Below, in pieces: positions 1 through 7,749 of a stretch of DNA of 64,000 nt. The notes beneath the pieces are model-generated. The model saw only the letters and a list, made by a program, of their open reading frames with translations. It did not search any database and was not told the DNA's origin. Made by a program: the position numbers and the translations under genes. Position 1 is the stretch's first letter; each line of letters starts with the position of its first letter. The stretch is from an uncultured Caulobacterales bacterium (lineage in GTDB: Bacteria; Pseudomonadota; Alphaproteobacteria; Caulobacterales; Caulobacteraceae), in the NCBI GenBank assembly GCA_903837135.1, contig CAILTK010000063.1, positions 1 to 64,000 on the forward strand, read 5' to 3'.

Positions 1-1
1 G

Positions 2-376
2 ATCATCGATCGCGCGCCCACTCGAGGTTTGGTTCTTCCGCTTCAGGTGATAGGTGAGCTTTTCAACGTCCTGGTTCGCACGGGCCGTGTCGATCCTATG
101 GAGGCGCGGCGAATCGACAATCTCTGGATCGGCCGCGCACAGGTGGTCGAGGCGTTTGCGGACGTCATCAAAGCGGGGATAGATCTGGCCGTGCGCCACC
201 GTCTGTCGATTTGGGACGCCGTCGTCACGGCTTCCGCAGCCGATGCAGGATGTGATCTATTGCTGAGCGAGGATCTGCATGCCGGCTTTCGGTGGCGCGG
301 CCTCTCGGTGTTGAACCCGTTCGACGACCCGATGTCGCCCTTGCCCGACGCCTCGCTGGATCAGGCCCGTGGCTGA
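2..376 (+). CDS. PIN-domain protein (VapC-like), 5' end outside window
   Basis: The reading frame is open from base 2, so the true start lies to the left. About 124 residues are visible. They look like the C-terminal two thirds of a PIN-domain protein of the VapC ribonuclease-toxin type: a helical stretch, then SIWDAVVTASAADAGCD with a central acidic residue, then LLLSEDLHAGF, matching the family's last acidic motif. PIN proteins use clustered Asp/Glu residues to bind Mg2+ and cleave RNA. The first catalytic Asp and any VapB antitoxin would lie off the window. The stop (374-376) overlaps the start of the ABC ATPase gene, which suggests a shared transcript, although no functional link between the two is known. 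Confidence 0.75.
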   Translation: MIDRAPTRGLVLPLQVIGELFNVLVRTGRVDPMEARRIDNLWIGRAQVVEAFADVIKAGIDLAVRHRLSIWDAVVTASAADAGCDLLLSEDLHAGFRWRGLSVLNPFDDPMSPLPDASLDQARG

Positions 377-1121
377 AGTCGCCGCCCTCAACGGAGTCGA
401 GGTGGCCTACGGCGGGCGGTCGGCGCTGGGACCGTTCGACCTCGCGCTCCAGGCCGGGGAGATCGTCGCCCTGGTCGGGCCGTCCGGCTGCGGCAAGTCG
501 ACGGCGCTGCGGCTGCTGGCCGGTCTCGAGGCGCCGACCACCGGCGAGGTCGTCCGTGCGCCGGGGCGCGGCGAGACCGCCGTGGTGTTCCAGGCGCCGA
601 CGCTGATGCCGTGGGCCACGGCCGCGGCCAATGTCGCCCTGCCGCTCACCCTGGCGGGGATCTCGCGGCCGGACGCGCTGGCGCGCGCCGAAGAGGCGCT
701 GGCCCGGGTGGGCCTCGGCCAAGCGGCCAGGCTCAAGCCCGCGCAGCTCTCGGGCGGCATGGCCATGCGGGTGTCGCTGGCCCGGGCCCTGGTCACGCGG
801 CCGAAGCTGCTGCTGCTCGACGAGCCGTTCGCGGCCCTCGACGAGATCACCCGCCGCCGCCTGGCCGACGACCTCCTGGCCCTGTGGACCGAAACCCGGC
901 CCGCCATCGTCTTCGTCACCCACAACGTCGAGGAGGCGGTCTACATGGCCGCGCGGGTGGTGGTGATGAGCCCCGGCCCGGGCCGGTCGGCCGGCGAGAC
1001 CGTCGTCGACGGCGTCGTCCCGCGGCCCGCCCAGTTCCGCACCAGCGAGGCGTTCCGCGCGGCCGCCGAACGGGTCTCCGCCGATCTCGAACAGGCCATG
1101 GCGCGGCGGGGCGCCGCGTGA
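369..1121 (+). CDS. ABC transporter ATP-binding protein (nitrate/sulfonate/taurine type)
   Basis: A 250-residue cytoplasmic ATPase subunit of an importer. Visible motifs: Walker A GPSGCGKST at residues 37-45, Q-loop Gln about 75, signature LSGGM about 127-131, Walker B LLLLDEP about 147-153, D-loop, and switch His about 185 in VTHN. It most resembles the SsuB/TauB/NrtD subfamily that energises uptake of sulfonates, nitrate or related small anions, but the substrate cannot be read from the ATPase. The GTG start at 369 overlaps the preceding PIN gene by 8 bases. The stop overlaps the permease start (GTGA at 1118-1121), so ATPase and permease are translationally coupled. No periplasmic binding protein is encoded beside them; it is either left of the window or elsewhere. 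Confidence 0.9.
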   Translation: MAEVAALNGVEVAYGGRSALGPFDLALQAGEIVALVGPSGCGKSTALRLLAGLEAPTTGEVVRAPGRGETAVVFQAPTLMPWATAAANVALPLTLAGISRPDALARAEEALARVGLGQAARLKPAQLSGGMAMRVSLARALVTRPKLLLLDEPFAALDEITRRRLADDLLALWTETRPAIVFVTHNVEEAVYMAARVVVMSPGPGRSAGETVVDGVVPRPAQFRTSEAFRAAAERVSADLEQAMARRGAA

Positions 1122-1897
1122 GGCCGCCGGGGTCCGCCTTGGCCGCCGTTTTGCCGCCGCTGGTGCTGGTGGCCGTCCTGCTCGCCGCCTGGGAGGCGGC
1201 GTGCCGGCTGCTGAACATCCCGGTGTTTCTGCTGCCCTCGCCGTCGGCGATCGGGGCCGCGATCGGCGCGCGCTATCCGATTCTGGTGCAGTCGGCGCTC
1301 ACCACCCTGTGGGCGGCCTTCCTGTCGCTGGTCTGGGCGCTCGCGGTCGGGGTCGCCCTGGCCTTGCTGGGCGGCCTCAGTCCGATGGTCCGTCGCGCCT
1401 TCGGGCCGATCGCGGCGGTGATCCAGGTGACGCCGGTGGTGGCGCTCGGTCCCCTGTTCGTGGTGTGGGCGGGGCTCGACCATCCCAGCCGCGCCCTGAC
1501 AGCCCTCGGCGCGCTCGTCGCCTTCTTCCCGATCTACTCCGGGCTGGCCGCGGGTCTCGCCGCCGCGGATCCGGACCTCGAGCGCCTGTTCGACCTCTAC
1601 GAGGCCGGCCGCTGGAGACGGCTCATTCATCTCTACATCCCTTCGGCCGTGCCGCACCTGCTGCAGGGGGTGAAGGTCGGCGGCGGCCTGGCCATCGTCG
1701 GCGTCGTGGTCGCCGAATTCGTCGCCGGTTCAGGCGATTCCCAGGGGCTGGCGTGGCGCATACTCGAAAGCGAGCACCAGCTGCATATCGCCGAAATGTT
1801 CGCAGCGCTGGCGGTGCTCGGCGCACTCGGCGCGGGCCTCAACCTGCTCCTGACGCTTGGCGAACGGCTACTGCTGAAGACCTGGAGCGGCCGCTAA
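1118..1897 (+). CDS. ABC transporter permease (SsuC/TauC-like)
   Basis: A 259-residue inner-membrane protein of the BPD_transp_1 family, partner of the upstream ATPase. It has about six hydrophobic segments (first at residues 8-25) and the cytoplasmic EAA coupling loop (DLYEAGRWRRLIHLYIPSA), which docks on the ATPase. The GTG at 1118 is chosen because it overlaps the ATPase stop as GTGA; the same frame runs open upstream, but only as a shadow of the ATPase gene. The family imports sulfonates, taurine, nitrate or thiamine precursors; the substrate is undetermined here. No binding-protein gene follows: the next gene is unrelated and 70 bases away. Confidence 0.88.
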   Translation: MRPPGSALAAVLPPLVLVAVLLAAWEAACRLLNIPVFLLPSPSAIGAAIGARYPILVQSALTTLWAAFLSLVWALAVGVALALLGGLSPMVRRAFGPIAAVIQVTPVVALGPLFVVWAGLDHPSRALTALGALVAFFPIYSGLAAGLAAADPDLERLFDLYEAGRWRRLIHLYIPSAVPHLLQGVKVGGGLAIVGVVVAEFVAGSGDSQGLAWRILESEHQLHIAEMFAALAVLGALGAGLNLLLTLGERLLLKTWSGR

Positions 1898-1967
1898 ATA
1901 CTGGCGTGTTAGGCGTAGGTTAATCGCCGATGGCTATCGTCGCCCCAATTCCTCCGGGAGGCGGGTT

Positions 1968-2759
1968 TTGGACACACGTATGCAGATGGCGCTGCGTCTG
2001 ATGTCGGCGCTCAGCGCCGCCATCGCCTCCGCGACGTCTGTCGAGCCAGCGCTTGCCCAGACCGCCTATGGTCAGACCTACGCGCCGGCCGCCGCTGTCC
2101 CCGCCAGCCCCCAGGCGCCGATGGCGAGCGCCCTGCCGCCGCCCCCGTACGCCGCCGCTCTGGCCAACTCCGCCGTCCGCTACGGCGGCGTGCAGGCCTA
2201 CGACCGATACGGCGGCGAGACCCGCCACGCCGCGATCGCCGGGCCGTCCTCCGTCAATCCGTCGCCCACCGCGACGGCCGGAGCTTTCGCGGGAGCGCGG
2301 CTGTCGTGGAGCGGCAAGGTCGACGGACCGGCGGCGACCCGGCCCGCGCCGGTCGCCTACGCCCAGGCCCCGGCGCCCTATGGTCCGCCGACGCCCGTGC
2401 AGGCGCAGTCCGCGCCCGCCCCCCGGGGGTGGACCTACATGCCGCCGATCGGGCAAGGGGCGGGCGGGCCCGTTCCGGCGCCGCTGAATTCGATCTACGA
2501 TCCGGCGCCCGCCGCGCGTCAGCCGTCGGCGGCCGCGCCCGCGCCGGTGCAGGTCGCACAGGGTCAGACCGAGGGCGGCGCGCGCCATTATTCGGTCCAT
2601 CGCGACTACGGCATCGCTCCGGATCCGATCCCTTTGCCGCCGCAGTTCTTCGGCGCCACCGCCGACCTGAGCCAGCCGGCGACCTCCGATCCGATCCGCC
2701 GCGCCACCACGGCGGCCGGCAAGGCCCAGAACCCCCTCCAGCCCGCAGACGGACAATGA
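1968..2759 (+). CDS. secreted Ala/Pro-rich protein of unknown function
   Basis: A 263-residue protein with a clear signal peptide ending near PALAQ (about residue 31). The remainder is rich in Ala, Pro, Gln and Tyr, low in complexity and probably disordered and periplasmic or outer-surface. The TTG start is preferred because a GGGAGG Shine-Dalgarno lies about 6 bases before it; the in-frame ATG at 1980 is 18 bases from that site. No domain is recognised. Its last four bases overlap the next gene (ATGA at 2756-2759), so it is probably co-translated with the DUF2336 protein. The tail (PIPLPPQFFGATADL) is the least repetitive part and could be a binding segment, which is only a guess. Confidence 0.7.
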   Translation: MDTRMQMALRLMSALSAAIASATSVEPALAQTAYGQTYAPAAAVPASPQAPMASALPPPPYAAALANSAVRYGGVQAYDRYGGETRHAAIAGPSSVNPSPTATAGAFAGARLSWSGKVDGPAATRPAPVAYAQAPAPYGPPTPVQAQSAPAPRGWTYMPPIGQGAGGPVPAPLNSIYDPAPAARQPSAAAPAPVQVAQGQTEGGARHYSVHRDYGIAPDPIPLPPQFFGATADLSQPATSDPIRRATTAAGKAQNPLQPADGQ

Positions 2760-3856
2760 CCGCGCCTTCCGCCAGCAAACTGGCCGACCTCATCGCTCTG
2801 GCGCAGGAGCCGTCCAGCGCCAAGCGCCGTGAACTGCTGCGCGGCGTCACCGACCTGTTCTTCGTCGGCGCCGAGACGCATAGCCCGAGCGAGATGCAGG
2901 CCTTCGACGGTGTCATGGGCGCGCTCGCCGAAGAGATGGAGCACGAGATCCGCGCCGAACTGGCCGGCCGTCTCGCCGATGCGCCACAGGCGCCGCAGCG
3001 CCTCGTCCGCACCCTCGCCGCGGACGACGTCGGCGTCTCGGGTCCGATCCTCGCGCGATCGAAGGCGCTCGGCGAGGCCGATCTGGTGGCCATCGCCAAG
3101 GCGCGCGGGCAGGGCCATCTGCGGGCGATCTCGGGCCGCAGCGACCTCACCACCAATGTCTCCGACGTGATCGTGGCGCGCGGCGACGACGCCACCCTCG
3201 GCGTCCTGCTCGTCAACCCGTCCGCGCCCCTGTCGCGCGAGGCCTCCGAAGCCGTGGTCGACCGGGCGGCGGAGAACCCCGCGCTGCACGACGCGGTGGT
3301 CGACCGGCACGACCTGCCGGTGGACCTGCTCAACGAGATGTACTTCATGGTCGAGGCGCGCCTGCGCGAGCAGATCATGTCCCGCAACGCCGCCCTCGAT
3401 CCGGCCGAGCTCGAGGCGGCGCTGGCGGTCGGACGCCGCCGCCTGGCCACGCGAGACGGCGCCCTGCCGGCGGACTACGATCAGGCCGAGGCCCAGGTGC
3501 GAGCGCTCCGGACCCGCGGGGTGATCAACCCGCAGGCCCTGGCCGGCTTCCTTCGCCGCAACGAGCGCACCAAATTTCTGATCGCCCTGGCGGAGCTGTC
3601 CGACATCGACTTCCACACCGCGCGGCGCATCGTCGACCGGCGCGAACTCGACGCCCTGGCGATCGTCTGCCGGGCGGCCGATTTCGACCGCGCGCTGTTC
3701 CTGACCTTCGCGGTGCTGATCCTCGAGCCCGGCCAGGCCATGGCCCGGGCCAAGGAATACGGTCAGCTCTACGCCGACCTGCCCAAGGATACCGCGCTCA
3801 GGACCATGCGCTTCTGGCGCATGCGCCGCACCACCGGCGACGTCGCCGCGGCCTGA
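2756..3856 (+). CDS. DUF2336 domain-containing protein
   Basis: A 366-residue, alpha-helical cytoplasmic protein of the DUF2336 family, which is common in Caulobacterales and other alphaproteobacteria. It starts at the ATG within ATGA, overlapping the secreted protein upstream; the frame upstream of it is a shadow. Helical repeat-like stretches (such as LSREASEAVVDRAAENPALHDAVV) resemble HEAT-like or leucine-rich variant repeats. There is no signal peptide or membrane segment, and the family has no established biochemical role. A palindrome that may act as a bidirectional terminator follows at 3866-3891, before the convergent gene. Confidence 0.8.
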   Translation: MTAPSASKLADLIALAQEPSSAKRRELLRGVTDLFFVGAETHSPSEMQAFDGVMGALAEEMEHEIRAELAGRLADAPQAPQRLVRTLAADDVGVSGPILARSKALGEADLVAIAKARGQGHLRAISGRSDLTTNVSDVIVARGDDATLGVLLVNPSAPLSREASEAVVDRAAENPALHDAVVDRHDLPVDLLNEMYFMVEARLREQIMSRNAALDPAELEAALAVGRRRLATRDGALPADYDQAEAQVRALRTRGVINPQALAGFLRRNERTKFLIALAELSDIDFHTARRIVDRRELDALAIVCRAADFDRALFLTFAVLILEPGQAMARAKEYGQLYADLPKDTALRTMRFWRMRRTTGDVAAA

Positions 3857-3865
3857 GCGCGATCG

Positions 3866-3891
3866 ACCTCCCGTCGCTGCGCGGGGGAGGT
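3866..3891. terminator. palindrome between convergent genes, possible bidirectional terminator
   Basis: ACCTCCC (3866-3872) pairs with GGGAGGT (3885-3891) around a 12-base GC-rich loop, followed by TTATT. It lies in the 45-base gap between two converging genes, where a bidirectional terminator is expected. Its CCTCCC/GGGAGG arms also resemble other palindromes in this window (50616-50639 and the arms at 62391-62415), so it may be a REP-like copy used as a terminator. Confidence 0.5.
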
Positions 3892-3901
3892 TTATTCGGC
3901 C

Positions 3902-5212
3902 CTAAACCCGCTCCTTCAGTCGATCGAGCGCGGTCAGCGCGGCGTCCGACAGGGTGCGCAGGCCGCGCTCGCTGAACACGTCGAGGGCGGAGGTCAGGGC
4001 GAAGGCGGCGTCGGCGCGTTCGCCGGTGTCGGGACGGAGCGCCGACTGGGCTTCATAGATGCGGGCCAGCGCCACCTGGGTCACCGCCCAGGCGAGCGGG
4101 TCCGCCGCGGCGTTGCGGGTGCGCAGCGCTTCGCGAAACGCGACCTCCGCCTCTTCGAGCGCCGTCAGGTCGCCGCGCCGCTCGGCCCGGCGCGCCAGGC
4201 AGACCGCGCTGTCGTGGGCGACGATCGCGCGATAGGGCAGGGTGGGGGCGCGGTCGAGGGCCTGCAGCGCCGGTGAGAACGCCTGCACCGCGCGGTCGAA
4301 CAGCACCTCCTCTTCGCAGGCCTCCCCCATGGCCTGCAACGATAGTCCAAGGGCATGGCCGGCGCGCGCGGCGTCGAGCGGCGAGTGGTGGTTGAGGACG
4401 GCGCCGGCCGCCGCCTTGAGCGCGGCCACGCCCTCGGCGATCGAGGCGGCGTCGCCGGCCGCCTCCCCGAGCGCCGTCAGTGCTTGTCCGCGCAGGGTCT
4501 CGGCCCGCATCCAGCTCAGCGGCAGGCGGTCCGGCTCGAGCCGCTTCACGAGATCGGACAGGGCCTCCTCCACCGAGGCGAGCAGGACGCGATCCTGGGT
4601 GTTGACGGCGAGGCCCAGCAGGAGGTCCCCGCGATCGATCAGATAGCCAGCGGTTTCGGCCGACCGGGCCTTCAACGCGGTCGCCGCCTTGTGGGCGACC
4701 TCCAGGCCGTCCACCGCCGCCAGCACCACCGCCCGGTCGCCGGCGGCCAGCGCCAGCGCGCCCTTGAGGCGGGCGAGCAGCGCCTTGGCGCGGATGGCGA
4801 CCAGGGGCGTCGGTGTCAGCGCCAGGACGGCTTCGGCGTGGGTGCGCGCCTCGTCCGCCGCGTCCACGTCGGCGAACAGGAGAAATCCCAGCCGCTGCAC
4901 CTCGGCCAGGGCCAGCACGGCGACGGCCTGCAGGCCGCGGTCGTCGCCGGCTTCACGGCGGGCGCGGTTGGCGGCGGAGGCCGCCCTCGCCAGCACCTCC
5001 ACCTGACCGCCGCGGCGGGCGATTTCGCTCAGCAGGTCGGCGTAGGCGATCAGGCGGGCCACCCGCGCAGGACCGGGCGGCGTCGTCCCGATCAGTCCGG
5101 CGGAGCCGGCTTCCGCGGCCAGGGCGGCGAGGGGCAGGAGTTCACGGACGTCGGCGTGGGACCCGCCGTCTCGGTTTCCTCGGCCGTTTGGTCCGTCGAA
5201 GCCGAATTGCAT
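3902..5212 (-). CDS. helical repeat (TPR-like) protein of unknown function
   Basis: A 436-residue, Ala/Leu-rich, all-helical protein. Repeated segments such as AGHALGLSLQAMGEACEEE and AWAVTQVALARIYEAQSAL have the spacing and small-residue pattern of tetratricopeptide-like hairpins. It has no signal peptide or membrane segment, so it is probably a cytoplasmic scaffold. The ATG at 5212 is preferred over the in-frame ATG at 5227 because GGGGGAA lies a few bases upstream of the inner start. The gene converges on the DUF2336 gene and follows the DUF805 gene on the same strand after about 75 bases. No specific function can be assigned. Confidence 0.7.
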   Translation of the reverse strand: MQFGFDGPNGRGNRDGGSHADVRELLPLAALAAEAGSAGLIGTTPPGPARVARLIAYADLLSEIARRGGQVEVLARAASAANRARREAGDDRGLQAVAVLALAEVQRLGFLLFADVDAADEARTHAEAVLALTPTPLVAIRAKALLARLKGALALAAGDRAVVLAAVDGLEVAHKAATALKARSAETAGYLIDRGDLLLGLAVNTQDRVLLASVEEALSDLVKRLEPDRLPLSWMRAETLRGQALTALGEAAGDAASIAEGVAALKAAAGAVLNHHSPLDAARAGHALGLSLQAMGEACEEEVLFDRAVQAFSPALQALDRAPTLPYRAIVAHDSAVCLARRAERRGDLTALEEAEVAFREALRTRNAAADPLAWAVTQVALARIYEAQSALRPDTGERADAAFALTSALDVFSERGLRTLSDAALTALDRLKERV

Positions 5213-5288
5213 GGCGTTCCCCCACATCGTGCCAGCGCGGGACGTCGCGCCGGCCTTCGAGGGGTGAGGAGCAAGCTTGACGCCGCAG

Positions 5289-5738
5289 CTACCGCAGCGG
5301 CGGAGGCCCGTACCGGTTGTCGCCGGGCTGGCCCGGCGTCAGCCCGATCCACAACAGGAAGCCGACGCGCACCAGGAACCAGGCCAGGGCGGCCAGCATG
5401 AACAGCCCGATCCCGCCCGCGAGCAGGCCCCAGCCGACACGGCCGCTCGAAAAGACCCCGGCCAGAACGCTGCCGAGACCGCCGATGACGAGGGCGATCA
5501 CACCGAGCATGTCGACCAGATAGATCCACAGTTGGGCGAAACCGGAATGTCCCATGTCGTGCAGGCGTTTGGAGAACAGGCAGACCCAGCAGTAGGTGGA
5601 CAGCGCCCAGATCAGGGTTCCGACCAGCAGCACCGCGTGGATCAGGATCCCGAACACGAACAGCAGCAGAAAGCCGGTCCAGAAGTCGCGCTGGCCGATC
5701 CGCCCCTCCGGCGAGAACAGCAGTCTCCCGATATCCAT
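5289..5738 (-). CDS. DUF805 family inner-membrane protein
   Basis: A 149-residue protein with the DUF805 layout: an N-terminal RIGQRDFWTGFLLLFVFG segment, which is the family's typical R-x-F/Y-W entry into the first membrane helix, then KRLHDMGHSGF, the conserved R-hD-x-G-x-S/W loop, and two to three further hydrophobic helices. It ends with a polar Gly/Pro tail. The family is widespread in bacterial inner membranes and has no agreed function. It is probably a separate transcription unit with the downstream helical-repeat gene, and it is divergent from the J-protein gene at 5909. Confidence 0.8.
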   Translation of the reverse strand: MDIGRLLFSPEGRIGQRDFWTGFLLLFVFGILIHAVLLVGTLIWALSTYCWVCLFSKRLHDMGHSGFAQLWIYLVDMLGVIALVIGGLGSVLAGVFSSGRVGWGLLAGGIGLFMLAALAWFLVRVGFLLWIGLTPGQPGDNRYGPPPLR

Positions 5739-5908
5739 TCCGCTTCACCCTGCCCGGCCGGAGCTTAGCGGGGTTCGCCCGTTCTGACGATCAGGCGATC
5801 GGCCCGATTCATGTGTCATAAATATCACAATGCGGGTTGCGCCCGGAGCGCAATCACCTAATTGATGCGGCGCCGTCTCCCGCGACGAGGAGGCGAGGAG
5901 AGGCTTCC

Positions 5909-6850
5909 TTGGCGCAAGACCCCTATCAGGAACTCGGCGTCGGCCGGGGCGCAAGCGCGGACGAAATCCGCAAGGCGTTTCGAAAGCTGGCGAAGGAGCT
6001 GCACCCGGACCGCAATCCCGGCGACGCCAAGTCCGAGGAGCGGTTCAAGCGGGTCTCCGCGGCTTTCGACATCCTTGGCGACGAGGAGAAGAAGAAGAAG
6101 TTCGACCGCGGCGAGATCGACGCGGACGGTCGCGAGGCGCCGCGCGGCTATCCCGGCGGCAGTCCGTTCGGCGGCGGCTTTCGGCGCGAGGGCGCCGGCT
6201 TCCGCGCGGAGGGCGCGGAGGGCATGGAGGGGGTCAACTTCGACGATATCCTCGGCGAGATGTTCGGCCGGGGCGGCGGCGGCGCGGGGCCGTTCGGCGG
6301 CGCGCGCGGCTTCCAGTCGAAAGGGGCCGACGTGCGCGCCCGGCTGGAGATCGACCTCGAGGACGCCATCAAGGGCGCCGTCCGGCGGATCACCTTCGGG
6401 GACGGCAAGACCCTGGAGGTGTCGATCCCCAAGGGCGCCGCGGACGGCCAGACCCTGCGCCTGCGCGGCCAGGGCCATCCGGGCCGCAACGGCGGCGCGG
6501 CCGGCGACGTGCTGATCGAGCTGGCGATCCGGCGCCATCCGGTGTTCCGCGCCGAGGGCGCCGACCTGCACATGGACCTGCCGATCTCGGTGCCCGACGC
6601 GGTGCTGGGCGCCAAGGTGGATGCGCCCACGCCCGAGGGCGTGGTGGCGCTGACCGTGCCCAAGGGCTCCAACTCGGGCGCCAGACTGAGGCTAAAGGGC
6701 CGGGGCGGCGTCGACCCGGAGACCGGCCGGCGCGGCGACCTGTTCGCCCATCTCGTGGTCACCCTGCCCGAGCCCGAGGACGACCACCTGATCAAGCTGG
6801 CCGAGCGCTGGCGCAAAGAGCGGCCCTATGTCGCCAAGCGGAAAGACTAG
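5909..6850 (+). CDS. DnaJ-class co-chaperone of the CbpA type
   Basis: A 313-residue J-domain protein. The J domain occupies residues 4-70 with the HPD motif (ELHPDRNP), which stimulates the ATPase of DnaK. A Gly/Phe-rich linker follows (about 75-130), then the two beta-sandwich substrate-binding domains of DnaJ_C. The zinc-finger CxxCxGxG repeats of true DnaJ are absent, so this is a CbpA/DjlA-like class II co-chaperone rather than the main DnaJ. The TTG start is chosen because GAGGAGAGG lies about 6 bases upstream and the J domain begins immediately (AQDPYQELGV). The open frame upstream of it lacks any J-domain feature. Confidence 0.88.
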   Translation: MAQDPYQELGVGRGASADEIRKAFRKLAKELHPDRNPGDAKSEERFKRVSAAFDILGDEEKKKKFDRGEIDADGREAPRGYPGGSPFGGGFRREGAGFRAEGAEGMEGVNFDDILGEMFGRGGGGAGPFGGARGFQSKGADVRARLEIDLEDAIKGAVRRITFGDGKTLEVSIPKGAADGQTLRLRGQGHPGRNGGAAGDVLIELAIRRHPVFRAEGADLHMDLPISVPDAVLGAKVDAPTPEGVVALTVPKGSNSGARLRLKGRGGVDPETGRRGDLFAHLVVTLPEPEDDHLIKLAERWRKERPYVAKRKD

Positions 6851-6896
6851 CGACGCATTCAGCGGCTATTCAGGCCTCGCGCGTTACGGACAGGTG

Positions 6897-7232
6897 ATGA
6901 ACCGCTTTCCGGCCATGGCAGGGATGCTCTTCGTCGCGGCCGGCTTGCTGGCCGGGGCGCCCGCGGTCGCGCGCCAACCGGACTCCCTCGGGGCCGACTG
7001 GCGCCAGCAGCAGGGCGAGGCGCGGGCCAAGGTCAAGAACGGCAGCCACATTCCGCTCGAGCATGTGGTCGACGCGATCCGCCGCCGGACGCCCGGGCGG
7101 TTGCTCGACGCGGGGCTGGAGACCGATCCCGACGGCCGTTCGGTCTATCGGGTGCGCTGGGCGGCCGCGGACGGGCGCCGGATCGACTTCCGCGTCGACG
7201 CCGCCACCGGCACGATCCTGTCAGGCGGCTGA
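6897..7232 (+). CDS. secreted PepSY-domain protein
   Basis: A 111-residue protein with a signal peptide (MNRFPAMAGMLFVAAG to AVARQ, about residues 1-27) and one PepSY domain: HIPLEHVVDAIRRRTPGRLLDAGLE, then YRVRWAAADGRRIDFRVDAATGTIL, the family's strand-helix-strand-strand pattern ending in D-x-x-T-G-x-I. PepSY domains are thought to inhibit periplasmic proteases or to sense. A longer in-frame start at 6828 exists, but it overlaps the J-protein gene and would place residues ahead of a good signal peptide, so 6897 is preferred. Such small PepSY genes often accompany two-component systems; none is adjacent here. Confidence 0.75.
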   Translation: MNRFPAMAGMLFVAAGLLAGAPAVARQPDSLGADWRQQQGEARAKVKNGSHIPLEHVVDAIRRRTPGRLLDAGLETDPDGRSVYRVRWAAADGRRIDFRVDAATGTILSGG

Positions 7233-7240
7233 GGCCGGGC

Positions 7241-7648
7241 CTACGGCAGGCTGTAGAACAGCAGCATGGACGCGGCGATCAGGAAGGCCAGCCAGGTCAG
7301 GGTCATGCCGGTCGAGCGCCCCAGGGTCAGCCCCGCATCGGTCGACAGGCCCCACGCGTGGGCGAGACGGCCGAGCAGCAGCAGCAGACCCACGCCGTGC
7401 ACCACCAGGGGGCGCGCGCCGGCCAGGGCGAGGATGGCCAGGGCGGCGAGGCCGGCCGGGATATATTCGGTCGCGTTGCCGAAGGCCCGCGTGGCGCGCA
7501 GCACCTCCTCGACGCCGCCGTCGCCGATGGCGACCCGGTGGCGCTGACGCTGGCGCACGACCAGGATCGACAGCACCAGCAGCAACAGCACGAGCAGCCC
7601 CGCCCAAAGCGCCGCCGCGTGGCTGGCGGGCGTCACAACCGTGTCCAT
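7241..7648 (-). CDS. MAPEG-family integral membrane protein
   Basis: A 135-residue, four-helix membrane protein. The sequence VLRATRAFGNATEYIPAGLAAL is the signature of the MAPEG family (membrane-associated proteins in eicosanoid and glutathione metabolism): R-a-x-x-N-x-x-E before the second helix. The bacterial members' substrates are mostly unknown, and a glutathione-linked role is only a family-level suggestion. A strong Shine-Dalgarno (GGGAGGGG) sits just upstream of the ATG at 7648. The gene converges on the PepSY gene, with 8 bases between the two stops, and is divergent from the SDR-family gene. Confidence 0.82.
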   Translation of the reverse strand: MDTVVTPASHAAALWAGLLVLLLLVLSILVVRQRQRHRVAIGDGGVEEVLRATRAFGNATEYIPAGLAALAILALAGARPLVVHGVGLLLLLGRLAHAWGLSTDAGLTLGRSTGMTLTWLAFLIAASMLLFYSLP

Positions 7649-7749
7649 GTCCCCTCCCGAAGGGTTTCGGCGTCATTTGCCTATTGTGCATTCCCTTGCG
7701 CAAGAGCGCGCGGCTGGACCGGCGCGGCGGCAGCCGATAGCTCAGGGGC

